Shown here piece after piece: positions 12,740 through 25,984 of a stretch of DNA of 64,000 nt (positions are counted from its first letter, which is position 1; every line of letters starts with the position of its first letter). Location of the stretch: the NCBI GenBank assembly GCA_947561585.1, contig CANNZV010002329.1, positions 1 through 64,000 on the forward strand, in the 5' to 3' direction. Position numbers and translations under genes: made by a program. The notes below the pieces were generated by a model. It worked only from the letters and a program-made list of their open reading frames with translations. It was not told the origin of the DNA and did no database searches. Source of the DNA: Caprella mutica (lineage: Eukaryota; Arthropoda; Malacostraca; Amphipoda; Caprellidae).

Positions 12740-14802
12740 AGTGTCCTGACTGAATGTCTGAGTGGAACAGTTTGCTATATAGTAAGTGAGAATAGAAATA
12801 ATTACCTTTTGAAAACTTTTAAAGGATCCCTTTGATGAAATTGCGTGGTGGAATATGAAGAGTCACCTGCAATAGTTGAGACAAGGTTGGTATTACCATT
12901 GAGCAGTAATGCATTTTAAACAGATTATATATCATACAGTCATTAGTGTGTCGCTTTTAAAAACATTAAAAAGGCGATGAAGCTTTGATTGACGAGATGA
13001 TAGCAAAACATGACATCAGGGAATTGAATTCAAGGGGACGTTAATTGGAGCAAAATCAGCAGGTGATGAAGTCAACGAAAAGAAATATTTTGACTCTACA
13101 TATTAATAATTAGAATGTATGGTTGCTATAGGGACCAGTGCATGACTTTGATATTCGTAAAAAATTACTATTTCCCTAACATCAGGTTTCTGATTAGCTT
13201 TTGAGAGGTAGAGTAAAATTTATTTCTTATCGCGAGTTCAATGAGACTTGCAGTTCTCTTTTTATTGTAATATATATGGCATTCATCAATTCATCATATA
13301 ATTTGAAGGTTGATATCATTATGAACTTTCTGTGGAATGTTTTCCATCTTTTAGAAATACTTCCTCTAAATCACCGAAGGAAATCATAAATGTTCCACCT
13401 ACACGGTACGCAGCAAAGAAAAAGAAAAGAGTTTGCCTCGCTAAGAAGAGTACACAAAGAGTTGGTAAAATAATCTACATAATATATCACAAGTATGTAA
13501 CTCACGCCAGAGCAAATATTAATTTTGCAACATCTCGCGATAAATTCACTTTTAAGATGTTATGGTTTCAAAACTTTAGCCCTAAGTCTTCTCTATCCAG
13601 AAGTTAGCAAGAGTTAGCTCGTTATTGCTACAAAACTTTATGATTATAAATAGTGTTATGGTACGGGAGCAGTAGAGCGAAATAAAAACTTTATGGCTTT
13701 TATAAATATAAGAATATGGAGCAAAACATGGATGAGCACGTAGTTCACATATATCCAGATATTGGTGTTTTACAGCATATTGTGATAAATGTTGCACACG
13801 CTTATGTGATGGAACTATTGGATAGTTAGTTCAAACTGTCTTTTCTTTTATAATGGCTACCCTTTACGAGGATACAATATTTGTGTTTTATTGAAAAGAA
13901 AATGAATGTTATAATTGTATTGTCCATTATTGTGTATTTAAAAATAAAACATCAATAAATTTAAAATTCTAATTTAATACTCATGCAACATTTTTATAAA
14001 TGTATTTCTGACTTACACCAAAATGTAAATTAACGAAATAAGTAAATAAGTTTGACTAGCAGCAGAGTAACAAAAGTTGCCTCGTGTTTGGTAGTCACGG
14101 GAAGAGTATGTGGAGCGACAGGAATATATAACATAGCGAATTATGTATTTCCTTTCATATACATAAACTTATATATATTCTAAGATTATTATTATGGGGA
14201 ATAGTTTTCGATCCTTGAATAACTAATTTATAACCATAACTATTATTTATAGATGTACTGATATCTTCCAATGGTATCTGTAAGCATCCTCAGTTGCTAA
14301 GTGCATAAGTTATAATGCTTTATGTTTTCTAACTGCATTTTGCAGTGCCTGTCGTATGCGATTTAAATATTTTGATATGAAAAGAGTGAATGATAGGGAG
14401 AACAAATGAAGAACCCGGAAATTGAATCAATTTGAATAAAGTTAGGGTACATTTTTAAGTAAAGTTAATATTCAGTAAATGCTAAGAAGTAAATAGAGTA
14501 CAAGAGTAAATATAGTAAAACAAACCTATTATTATCTCAAAACTAAAGATTTGAAATCATTTTTCAAACACGTGTGTTGAAGTATCGCTTTGTAATTTCT
14601 TTTCTACTGAATATGTCCCAATTTTTGAGGTAAATTTCATACCAGCCCGAGTATTGTTTGCACTCGTTCTTTTGATGTTAGAATATTAAAGTTAGTTGTG
14701 CCTGACAGTCCTGTTTCATCTACCAGAACGAGGAGCAGAGCTCGGAAACTATATATAGGATGAAGTGAGTGCTGCAGATAGACATCCTATGATGTATTCT
14801 AT
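12740..14802. other. No gene seen
   Basis: AT-rich sequence. Small frames at 13201-13607 and 13582-13797 show no recognisable domain. Nothing else is supported. Confidence 0.4.
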
Positions 14803-15105
14803 AATCTACAAGCCTATGTCCAATGTACAGCGTGGCTACATCCAATGTACATTTTACAAGCCTATGGTCATTGTACAAACCTATGTCCAATGTACAAGCT
14901 CATGTCCAATTTACAAGCCTATATCCAATATACAACGCGGCTATATCCAATGTACATTGTACAAGCTTATGTCCAATGTACATTGTACAAGCTTATGTCC
15001 AATGTACAAGTCTATGTCCGATGTGCAAGCCTATGTCCAATGTACAAGTCTATGTCCGATGTACAAGCCTATGTCCGATGTAAAAGCCTATGTCCAATGT
15101 ACAAA
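14803..15105. repeat. 19-bp minisatellite
   Basis: Tandem repeat of a 19-bp unit TACAAGCCTATGTCCAATG with variants (AAGTCTATGTCC, TGTCCGATG) and some longer intervening units (CAGCGTGGCTACATCC, CAACGCGGCTATATCC). Because 19 is not a multiple of 3, the predicted peptide cycles through all three frames every 57 nt. This explains the overlapping 86-123 codon open frames seen here, and argues against coding. Confidence 0.9.
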
Positions 15106-15924
15106 ACCTACCCAGTGTTTTCATGTACCATGTTAAGTCTGTAGATAACCGAGTCTATTGTAGTTACGAAAAGTTTGTAACTTTTTTTGACAGAGATGAG
15201 TTTGTTCGGAATAGAAGGGCCAGTGATCAACATGATCACTTTGTTTGGAAGATAACAGACAATTCGGCAGTTGAGACTAAACATAGTGTATAGTACCACA
15301 AGAAAAGCGGTTTATTTATCACGTATGAGATATGCTAGAAAAATTTGTCGTTGGTGAAATAATAGATGTATGAAAATTGCTTAACATTTTCCATATTGGA
15401 ATATTACCAAATTTGATTGAAAATTATTTCAATTATAGAAATGTCAAAGAATATAGTGAATACTGTATCTTAAAGGATGAAATAATAATTATAAATGGCC
15501 AATACTCAACTACTTATAATTATTTTGATTATCTTGTTGCATAACTAAAATGTTTACAATGGAATAATTTATTATGAAAAATTTGTTTAAATCAATTACA
15601 AGCCATTAAATAGGAGAGTATATTTGTATTGAAGTGTATATAATTCTAGTCTCCTCAATTAATGATAAATTCAATAAGGTGAGTAATACGCAACATTCAC
15701 AGGTACATTTGTGAAAAACCTGTTAGTATTTAATTATATGTATAAGGAATATTCACACTCAAAATACACTGCCAACTTTTTAAAAGATTAAATAGAAAAA
15801 TAATTAAGAATTAAAAACGATCTATCGAAGTTTGTCGTAAATTTAATAGTAATTTGGTTTTTAGTTATTTTTATGAGTACCTTTTTTTAGGGTAAAAGAC
15901 TATTATAGTACTATAGGAAACAGT

Positions 15925-16442
15925 CGTGCGCGGACACTTGGCCGCAAGACTATTGGCCGAAAGTGGATTTGGTGAAAATTTCGTTTGAACGGACATTTGG
16001 TCCAAAGACTTTTATTCAATGTATATCTATATTCTATATTACAAATTGCAAGCTCCGTTTAATGTAATTACAATTATTATTTTCATTGAATTGAAAGTTA
16101 TTTTATAAAAAGGACAATTAATTTTAAAGTGTACATAATGTTATCCATATTACGAACTGCAAGCATATATTGCTCAACAATTTGAATTCTTTCATAATCA
16201 TGGATTTCATCGCAAATATAAGGGGTGGAAAAAAGCTTCTCTTCATACTTTTGAACTTGTTATTAATGATTATTTTATCATTTGAAGTTATTATTTTTAT
16301 TGTATTGAATAATATTGCTATCCAATTTTTTTCAAAATAATTCGACCAAATGTCCGTTCGGCCAAACGTCTGTTCGGTCAAATGTCCTTCGGCCAAATGT
16401 CATACGGCCAAGTGTCATTCGGCCATGTGTCCGTCAACCGGT
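15925..16442. mobile_element. Foldback-like element C (TTCGGCC modules)
   Basis: The left end (about 15925-16010) has GGACACTTGGCCG, ATTGGCCGAAAG and ACGGACATTTGG. The right end (about 16342-16442) is the inverted equivalent, a tandem run of modules such as TTCGGCCAAATGTCCG. The outermost bases are CGTGCGCGGACAC (left) and, reverse-complemented, ACCGGTTGACGGACAC (right). A possible 6-bp duplication AACAGT flanks it (15919-15924 and 16443-16448). The interior block 16135-16248 is homologous, in reverse orientation, to 51281-51390 of the element at 51099. No complete gene is present. Confidence 0.75.
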
Positions 16443-16448
16443 AACAGT

Positions 16449-19400
16449 ATAGGTATAAATTTATGATTATTATGTATTAGCCTTGTTACTGTTCTAAATG
16501 CCAAATGCAAGCCATTTTTTCTCTTTGCTTAGAAAATTGGAGAGTATTACAAGATTCACACAAACTACTTGAATTACTAATAAATATATTGAACCAAATT
16601 TGAAATGGTTTGCAATTTTATATTCAGTAATGTTACAGATTTTATGAATAGAGAAATAGAAATGTTAGAGTAGAGGGGACCTTCAAAATACTCACTCACT
16701 GTGACGCGATCTATGAAACTGTCACTATTAATTTATATAATTATTAACAAATGCAGGAAATTGAGTGACGGTCGGAATAATGTAATTTACTTATAATGTA
16801 TTATTTAAATACATACTATAACATAAATTTACCAAGAAATTGTACAAATTCATTTAAATTGTGTTTCTAAGATGTTTCTATTTAAGGCAGTAAGGAACAG
16901 GGGCAGATAAGTAAAATTGATGAAGTTTAGGAGTGTTAGTCACCCGTGATTCAACTTCACTATAACTTGGAGGCAGCAATTAATTAAATGGCAAAACTGA
17001 AGTTGAAACGCCTTGTGCTATGCTCCATATTGACCTTAAATTTCCTAATTAGACATCCGCTCTGTAAGAAACAAGTAAAATTTCTTTAACTGAATTGCTA
17101 CAAAAAATAAGAACTAACTTATACAGTTCTGCAAGAAAATAAACATGCAAAGAACTATCCGAGTCCAATTGCATTTGAATGTTTCATTAAACTTTGTCAG
17201 CGAAAATCGAATTCCGTGTACGTATCTTTGTCTTCAAGCTGGCAGTAATGAGTTGACGCTATCTTGATAAGATTGGTCAGCTGATACGTCATACGTGTGA
17301 AATGTTACGCTATGATTGGCATGTCACTTTTGATCTGGAAATTAATGTAAGCTCTTCGATTATAACAGTACTGGAAAATATCTATATAATTTGAATGTAA
17401 ATTATTGTCCATAAATATTTTATAGGCAATATATGCTTATGAAGTTATGTAAGTAATCTTTTCAAATAAGTTTGCTGCAAAATCTAATATTTTGTATATA
17501 ATTGTTTCAAAATATTAATTAGCGTTTGTCAAACACATTTTCATAAATATTATCATTGACTTTTGGGGACAGCTTACTGTGATGTAGTATATCGCAGTTA
17601 TATACAATATCCTCAGGGATGTTAGATACACATTGCATGATCTAGGGATCATAATATCTCTTTCTATGAAGAGAGGGGAAAATTATTAGATTCAAACCCT
17701 TTCTTGCCGGTCGTGAAAATGTGCTCTACTAAAAACAAATTATAAAATATTAGAGATAAATTTTCTATATATTATATTGTATCTTGGTACCTTAGATTCA
17801 TTACCCTAACAATAATTATAGTTATTTCAGTCCCATTGCTTTAGATATTATTATTTATAGTTTGATTGAGATTCGGTCAATATTTAAAATTTACAATTAA
17901 CTCAATAGAAAGAATAGACATGAAGGTGCACTACTTAATTTGTTTAATAATACTATGAAGCCTATATAGGATATTCAATTATTATTTAAAATATGAGAAA
18001 TCTAATTATTCCATTTTAATTCAAATAGTTACTAAAATATAGAATTAAAAAAATGAACCACGTAGACGATAAGGTCATTGTTGAGGTAAGTAAAATGGCG
18101 AAATGATGCACACAGTTGCTCACTGACTACATCATTCCACTGTACCTCCCTTGAGCTTTTTAATAATTTGAATGCATGCTTTATTATTCAATATATATTG
18201 ATGCTACATCTTTAATATTTAGTTGCTGAGTATATATCAACAATATCAGTCTTTTAAGTTGTTTTAACATTATCAGCAAACATTTTCTTGTCCCATTGCG
18301 CTTTAGTTAAATGAAGTAATTAATCTCTTATTGTCAGTTTAAAAAGGGTGTACCCGAATGCAGAAAAGATTATTGGTGTGTTCAACTTCCATGATTTATA
18401 ACTTTGTGATTGAAGTTAATAAAGGTTATTGCAGTCTCACTAAAAGGTTAATGAACAAATTACTGGATTCTTATTCTTTTCTTACAAATATAAATGGAAA
18501 GTTTGAAATGGTTATTAGGAAAAATATTGTTTTTTTTTACCTTTCACCATTTTGCAAACTCATTTAAGGGGTCTAATTTTCGTATGTTTTTTAATATAAT
18601 ATGATAGATAAACAAATAGGAAATAATTCAGATTGAAAACCTGTCTTTTCAGTGAAAATAGGTTTGTTTTTAGCTAGCATAAGTTTGTTGTTTACATTAT
18701 TTACAGAGAAATGACCTTGAAGTTTCATGGACGTTTACAATATATATGAATATCTTCGTAAATAAGCAATATATAGTAAAAGTTAATCGAATTTGTGGTA
18801 TGTATACAATATACTAACGAATAAACTATTTCTTGAGCAATACTTAAGAATGTTGCATGCCGATATTCTTTCTTTGCAGAATGTTTATGGAAATATAACA
18901 AGATGGCGTTAATGACTTGTATAAAGCTTGAGCTATTCATCTCTAGATGGCGCCTTCTCAATAAATTAAACTATCATTTCTTTAATAAGAATTATTCAGA
19001 TAAACAGATTATTTCATTTTAAATAAAAAAATATGCTGATTTCATTAAAATACATATTTACAAATGTTTAATTTTAATATTAATATCTACTAGAGGAGTG
19101 CCTGATGCACACTTCTTATCTAATAAACATACGATCCAATCAGAGAATTTCTTCATGGAGAAAATTGGTGACGTATCTGAGCAACTGTCATATGGCTCTA
19201 TTATGTCACTGCCTGAAAAATCTACTCAACGTTTCATATCTGAAAGCGTTGATGGGAACGCATGAGTTTTTAAATTATAAAACAATTTTATGGAGAATTG
19301 AAGGGTAGCAATAATTTATAACTAGATTCGACACAAATATACGGTATATTATGTAAGGTAAGAAATAGAGAGGTGGGGAAGCAAATCCAATCACAAATCT

Positions 19401-19539
19401 CGTTGAAATACCTTCTATCGAATAAAAAAGCAGATAGGCTACTTATCTGTAGTGCATTTTCCATTCACTCTGTAAGTGAATCTTGTGAATTCATTCAAAG
19501 TTAACCTATATACAACAGTAACGGCCTGAACCTTGTTGT
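16449..19539. other. Gene-free stretch
   Basis: AT-rich. Small frames (18358-18567, 18725-18961, 19105-19308) have no recognisable domain. I see no RNA gene or structured repeat here. Confidence 0.4.
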
Positions 19540-20490
19540 GGTGATCCTTGAGCGGTGAAAAAATTCATCACCGCTCGTTACTGTTCACAGAACTTGCTCC
19601 TCCCCCCCCCCCCCGTTAAAGCAACGCCATATAGTTTCGGCCACCGCTTATGTTCCCTCGACGCTCCGAGGGTTTTTAGCTGCACAAAATATTGCGTGTG
19701 TTGAGGAGCGGTAGTTTTCCTCTTCGCAAAGTTCACCACGACCCCAACAACGCCCAGTTAAAGTTTGGCACCACTAGACGCAAATTCGTGGACACTTTGT
19801 TCCGCTAGGCCATTGAAGAAATCCTGAACGGTGCTTCGCCAGCTTTGTCCGGGCGGTGAATAAACGTAGCACAAGCTTTGATAGAGCGTTCTTAATTTTT
19901 CATGAGTTTGTGTGCCGTCACCACGCACAAAATGGGGACAAAATCGAAAATACGGGTGGTGTCATAGCGGTGCACCGCTGAAGCCGGCGTTGCTAGAGGG
20001 TTGGCTTAACAGTAGCGAGCGTTGGTCTGGTGGTATAGACCTGTGCGACCTCCATAAAAAGTCAAACCAAAGTTCACCACCGCAATGAATAACTGCATCA
20101 ATGTCTGAGAACTTTTAAGCAAACTCCTGTCCGCGAGTGAAACGCTTTCAACGGCCCCCATCAAAGTGTGTGCGACATTTAATCACCGCCCGGACAATGC
20201 TGGCAAAGCAGCATGGGCATGCATTTAAAATTTCTGCGATGGCCTTGCGGACCCAAACGTACATGAACTTGCGTCTAATGGTGCCAAATTTTGACTGGGT
20301 GTTGTTGGGGTGGTATTGAACTTTACGAAGCGGAAACTACCGCTCATCAACGCTCGGAATAATTTGCGCAGTTCAAAAATTATGGAGTGGTGTGAGTGAA
20401 AAATAAACGGCGGTCGACCGCACATGGCGTTGCCTGAACGAGACCCAACTTCTGGTGAACAGTAACAAGCGTGATGATTATTTTGTCTTC
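19540..20490. mobile_element. GC-richer inverted-repeat element F
   Basis: A GC-richer island that reads as an imperfect palindrome. The left arm (about 19540-19893) and right arm (about 20145-20490) pair closely: CAACGCCCAGTTAAAGTTTG and GGCACCACTAGACGCAAATT on the left match, with few changes, the complement of 20255-20305. TCCGGGCGGTGAATAAACG on the left matches the complement near 20180. CGCTCGTTACTGTTCAC near the left edge (about 19571-19587) matches the complement of GTGAACAGTAACAAGCG near 20454-20470. A perfect local hairpin GAGCGGTGA...TCACCGCTC lies at 19551-19577, and a further copy of the end motif is at about 20007. A poly-C run lies at about 19601-19613. The loop (about 19894-20144) has no gene. 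It is probably a non-autonomous transposon; the superfamily is unknown. Confidence 0.7.
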
Positions 20491-20940
20491 GCTTCAGGAA
20501 CGCTTTAGCAAGGTTCCTCCGGTGTGACTGGGCCTTTAGATGATGAGCTACAACTATCGATTTCCACCAAAATAAATTCAGAATTTCTGATAGATTTCAT
20601 CCGCTCAGCTCAGTAGTCAAAAACAGTATACCGCTATACCAACTTTAAACCCCCACCGAGCCAACGCCCACACGCTTATGACGCCAATCTATCAACGATC
20701 GTTACCACGATTGGTTTTACCTTTTGTGCTCGAAAACGAGCGTCGTTGAAAGTGGGTCCATTCTCTCTCTTTTCATGGAACGCTCTAACAAAGTACGGGC
20801 GGTGTGACCTATGTTTAAGATACACCATTGACACCACTGTAGGAAATGGCAGTTTGAAAAATGCATCGTGTTTCACAATCGCTACTAAAGCTGATGTTGC
20901 GTCAACCGCAGAAGTTTGGGTCAATTTAATATTATACAGA
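20491..20940. repeat. GC-richer extension next to element F
   Basis: This stretch shares composition and short motifs with element F. The segment GGAACGCTTTAGCAAGG...CGGTGTGAC (20498-20530) recurs as GGAACGCTCTAACAAAG...CGGTGTGAC (about 20778-20808). It may be a second, rearranged copy of the same repeat family. Open frames on both strands (20676-20924, 20746-21003) have no recognisable domain. Confidence 0.4.
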
Positions 20941-21437
20941 AATTTTAAACTGATTTGTTATTTACAACAAAAAAAATCTGCCAATGGTATATTTTTCAAT
21001 TAAAATATTGAATTTTAAATATTTTGTACCAGAGATCTTACGGAGGCTACGATGATTAATGATTATTTTACTTTTCCATATTCTTCCTATAATATACTTT
21101 TCCACGAATTCAATTAGGTAGTAGGCACTTACAATTCCACAATAACTTCAGAATCTAGGTAAGCAAATAGATAATTTTACCATTCGATCGATCTACTATC
21201 CAGGTAAGTAAATACATTGTTCCACCCATTAGGATAGATATTTTGTATTATATTAACAGAAATAAATATTTCTTAAAAAAAATTCTATTCTCTCTTTTGA
21301 TAGTTGGGTTATGGTAGATTATTGGAATGAGTAGCTGTATTCTGGATTTCCAAAGAATTTATTTTCAATCAAGGGGGTAAGATAATAAGATATCGCCTGT
21401 TGTTCAAACTTCAGCAGAATCTTTCTCAGTCGACAGC

Positions 21438-21667
21438 CTGCCCACTGAGTATATATATGTATGGAGGTAGCACGCCTTGCAAGCAAAAGTAGTGCCAGAA
21501 GTTGACACAGGGGCGGTGCTTAAAGCAGTGTGCCACTGCAGTGTGTTCAGTGCTCTCGACACACACAAGTTCGGCACACAAGTGAGGCACGCAAAAAAAG
21601 CGATCGCTTCGTGTGCGAATGCATGTGTGCCACTGCTGTGTGCCAGACCAATATATATATAGTGTAC
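21438..21667. repeat. GC-richer block with imperfect inverted ends
   Basis: The edges read CACTGAGTATATATATGTATGG on the left (split motif: CACTGAG then TATATATAT) and, reverse-complemented, CACTATATATATATTGG on the right, followed on both sides by GCAC-type sequence. The interior has repeated GTGTGCCACTGC motifs (about 21528 and 21627) and a perfect small hairpin GCAGTG-TGC-CACTGC. This is probably a small MITE-like repeat. No duplication was identified and the open frame here is not recognised. Confidence 0.35.
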
Positions 21668-21954
21668 AATTGAGTTACCGCTAAAATATTTAAGTAATTT
21701 TGATGGGTATTCGTATTGGTAAGTTAAATTAAGTTTTTATCAACAGGGTAGGTACAAGGATATATTCACGAGATAGTATGTTAGTGGCAAGTTAAAGCCT
21801 GTAAAACATCTGCTAGTAAAGATTTGGAAATTAGAAATTAGTTCTACAAAAAAGTAGTTATAACATTCACTAAGCAAAAATTCAGTACAATATGAATTCT
21901 AAAAAAAAGAGTAGAAATATTTAATTTCTAATTTCAAATTACAGTGTCTGAATA

Positions 21955-22214
21955 CAGTGGAACTACTGAGTTATGAACTATTAGTTTCTTCATAATTCAG
22001 AGCCACTTCATATTTTTGGTGCACTATAGATAGTTTTCTATAATTAAAATCTTAAGAAAACCATGGTTATTGAGGGATAACTTGACGCAATTCTTGACGT
22101 ATATTATTTTCTATAATTAAAACATAGAAAATACTTCAAAATACAGATGTATTTCACAATTCAGGTCCTTCATTTATACTCGAGTGTTTCACAACTCAGG
22201 AGTTAGTTTTACTG
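21955..22214. mobile_element. pogo/Tigger-like MITE (260 bp)
   Basis: The ends are inverted: CAGTGGAACTACTGAGTTATG on the left in part (CAGTGGAACT...GAGTTATGAA), and the reverse complement of the right end reads CAGTAAAACT...GAGTTGTGAA. The left flank is TA, and the right flank is CA, a one-base change from TA. CAGT ends with a TA target are typical of the pogo/Tc1-mariner group. There is no transposase. A similar element sits in neuroligin intron 8 (47890-48312). Confidence 0.55.
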
Positions 22215-22969
22215 CATTACCAGTAATATATTATAAAAGCGAATATTTGAACAATATTTATAACATATACAATCGAATATTAGTCACTGACACGTAACGA
22301 AACTGAACCACAGGCAACTGAGTGACACTCATCAGTGCGGGCAAGAAAAATACGTGTGAACATATCACTGGAAAATAGTGCCACACACTGCGTTCGAGAA
22401 GCGATTTGGGCACACACCAGGCATTTGTCCTAGTACCTCTTCTACAGTCTCGATTACTAGTAAGGGCTCCTATGCCACTGCAGCTTTGCTTATCGAAATA
22501 ATTGCCAACGGATCCCCTGATTTTATCAGCCTTGGAATCTACCGATTGGAGGCCCTGCTGAATCAAATTGAGCAAAATTCCTTGGAAAATATCCTCAAGA
22601 TTGAGGGTTAGGCTTGAAAGAAACTGTTTACCAAGATCGAGAAAAAAGAAAAGATGGATTTGAAGAAAGAAGTGACTTTCTTTCTCTGTGTTCTAGGTGG
22701 TGCCACGCTTAATTCAATCACCTTATTATAGCTGGTAAAACAAAAAACATTCAAAAAAATAAACAAAATTTCAATCATAGATATATTCAAAGAAATGATA
22801 GATATATTCTATATTGAGTACGTAACAAAAAAATTTTTTAGTCTATAAACTGAAAAAATTATAAGAAATATATTCGTATTACACCTGTGTATATATTTGG
22901 AGGTATCATTAGTACAAAAATCACTGATAATCCTGAATATTTTAAAATTAATTATTTTCAAAAAATATT

Positions 22970-23340
22970 CGGGGACCGATTTTTCTGAATATTCAAAATA
23001 TGTTCTTGTAACTTTTTTCAGTTGGTTTTTAAGAAAATGAAGATTTTTATATAAACTTTCTTCGTGAATTAAAAAAATAGTATAGTCTATGAGGGTCTAT
23101 GTTAGCACAAAAACTAAGATAGTTGTAGAATGCTTGTGACATTTCTAACAAAGTAACAGAAGCAGCTTTCACAGTTTCCTTTCTATTACTTTTTTAAGCG
23201 ATTTTTGATGACTAGCTAAAATATTCCACAAATCTGAATTTTCAGTTTTGAACTGTGAAAATAAAGCATGAGAACAGCATTCGGGTTTGAATATATGTGG
23301 CAAATTATGAATAAAAGCCAGAAACGAAAATACCCTCCTC
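22970..23340 (+). repeat. Dispersed repeat H, copy 1
   Basis: This segment aligns by eye with 59228-59690. Shared landmarks in order are GACCGATT.TTCTGAA, TTGTAACTTTTT, AAAATGAAGATTTT, GACATTTCTAACAAA (ACATTTCTAACAAA in the second copy), AAGCGATTTTTGAT, TTTTGAACTGTGA and CAGAAACG. I see no coding frame and no clear ends. The family is not one I recognise. Confidence 0.55.
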
Positions 23341-25539
23341 TGGACCCCCTTGGGTGAGTTTTAATGCCTGCTGCTTCCTAAAAATTTGATACATATAATT
23401 ACACTGCCTATCATTCCGTTCCTAACCAAAAATATCATGTAATAGTTTTTCACTTGATCATTGTAAACATCTGTTCCCTCCTCAAAAATCCTATTATTGT
23501 TTTAATGTAAATATTAGAAGATATATGGGAGAATTTCCCAAAACTAGAATTCCTATTATCAATGCATGATGAAATGCTGCTTCGAGATTTTCCCTTCACC
23601 CAAACTTGGTTGGCGGATTCTTCCGATCATGTGTAAAATTTCCAAATGTTATAATTAATCTTTTTATAGAAATGGAAGAGTCGGTGGAATTGCAGTAAAA
23701 ACAAAATGTAATTTAATGTAATATTTTAGATAGTCTTATGGTTTTACTATGGATGAAATTGAAGTTTTTTCATTGTCGATTGTTGAACTAATTCTCAATC
23801 AACAACGAAATAAATGTTGCAACATGACATAACTGAGCCACAAGACTACGTACAAGTCGAAGGTGGTTCCTCAGACTAATCACTTCGCAGTAATGAGTCA
23901 AAATGTTGCACAATTTCGTGTTTGTTTCCTGAACGACTATATTTCGCTATTGAATTACTAACAAATAATATCAATTTAATTTAAATCTTATGATGTTCTT
24001 TTCAATTCAATTAAGTTGGTGAAAATCTATTAATTTATACCGATTTTGGCTGAATTAAAACGTATTATAAGTTTGTCAATCCAACCCGCTGATTTTACCG
24101 AGTTACCATCTTTTCTAAAAAACTATAAATGAGACTGTATTGCATTTTAGGACTTTGTCACTCTATAACATTTGTCACCTTGAAGAACAGGTGACAGCAC
24201 GATGAATTTATGAAACTGCAATTTCCGAGAGTGGTTTGTCTTATTTAAGTTTGATATCTTCGGTTAAACCTGTGACCTGAAATTTTTTTATCGGCTAAAA
24301 TTTTCGTCAATTCAATTTATCTTGCATGAAATTAAATGTACATGACAATGTACGCGCTTGCATATTTTTTCGACCTATAGCTACTGATATACACAATTAC
24401 AAATATAACTAACGAATTCCGTTGCTTTCTGAATAACATTTGGTCGCTTTCTGTTACATATTAAATTACAACATCACGAGATCGAAGGTTCAATATCCTG
24501 TATGCAAGCATCCTGCAACTTCAAGAATATCCTATTTTCATATGAAGGATTATTCCGTAGTTTTTCTTACTATGATATAATATTTACATGGTTGAGTCTG
24601 CTGCATCTATTACTCATTTGCAAGAACAACGTCAAAAACACAAAAACATGTATTTTTGAATTATCCATGTAAATCTTAAAATACTGAATATTTTGTAACA
24701 GCTCATAATTGTAGCTCAAAAATTGACCGCTATAGGTACCATTGAATGAACATTACATGTATAAAAATGCCTCTTCTGAAAAGTAGCTTTTTTGGAGTTA
24801 TGACAGTGTTCTCGCAAATGAGCGATAGGTGGTTCATGCAGCATAAGAAAACTGAAAAGAGGGGATAAATTATTGGTCACTGGCGTTATCAGCAGATTGA
24901 TTCGTATGGTTTTTGTCAGTTCATAGCTTTTATCATATAAATGTTGTGTGCAAAATTGTATTTACCCACGATTGATAGGAATACATATTGAATGTACTCA
25001 GTTTGAACTGCGAATGGTTTTCTGCATAGTTATGTGGGGGTGGAAATGGGGGTGAACACTAGGCGCTTGTGCGTTACCACATCTAAATTAAGGTAGTGTG
25101 TAAGTGCGCTGTTACTGCGGGAGTAGAGAAACATCACAAATACTCCATAAATTACGGAAAACTATTCACTTTCATGCATGGCATAATGTATTTGGAGGCA
25201 ACTGAGAAAAATTTAGAATATTACCATTTACAAAATTGTTTACATGGAAAAAGTCATGAAATCTCATTTCTTTCGAAGCATGTACAAATATTTTATCGCT
25301 CATATAAAGAATTATTTTTTAAGAGTTATGTCGAAAAATTATCGCAAGAATATTAATTAACTTCTAGAAATACAATTATTAAATTATCCCGTGAAAAATA
25401 ACCGCTCCATCTATAGATTCTGCTTGTGAAGTTTTAGTGATCAAAAAAGATGGTTACTAAAAATCTTTATTCTATTGGAATTGGACTACTTTATAAGATT
25501 ACGACAGAGCCTATGGACATTGAAAGTGGGTGTTTAATA
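23341..25539. other. Gene-free stretch
   Basis: AT-rich sequence. One 86-codon frame at 25096-25356 has no recognisable domain. Nothing else is supported. Confidence 0.4.
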
Positions 25540-25624
25540 GTATAGTATAGTATAGTATAGTATAGTATAGTATAGTATAGTATAGTATAGTATAGTATAG
25601 TATAGTATAGTATAGTATAGTATA
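25540..25624. repeat. (TATAG)n microsatellite
   Basis: About 17 perfect copies of the pentanucleotide TATAG (AGTAT phase) in uninterrupted tandem. The lack of interruptions suggests recent expansion or a slippage-prone, length-variable locus. Confidence 0.97.
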
Positions 25625-25984
25625 TTTACAAGTAATTCCCATACATTCAGAGAAGAAGGGATTCTGTCCTCTCAAGATACATTTTCATACATAAAGAAGC
25701 AGAACTACTTGGCCCAATTAAGCCTATGGCTTCAAAGGCAACCTTCTATTAAATAATCAGCACATGAATATACATATAAAATTAAACATTAAAAGAAAGT
25801 CATATTATTGTGTCTAAGTGAGACATGACCATATGACACTAAATATATTATGAAATGACTAGTTTATTGATATAATTAAACGAGATAAAATTAAAACAAA
25901 AAACTATTGTAAGAGATATTTCCTAACTGACCTCTTTTACATATTTATGCTAGACAAATCTTTTAGAAAAACAGAAAGAAAGGT

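Noticed and set aside
14765..15144. Three overlapping plus-strand frames of 86-123 codons
   Set aside because: They come from a 19-bp tandem repeat that cycles through all frames.
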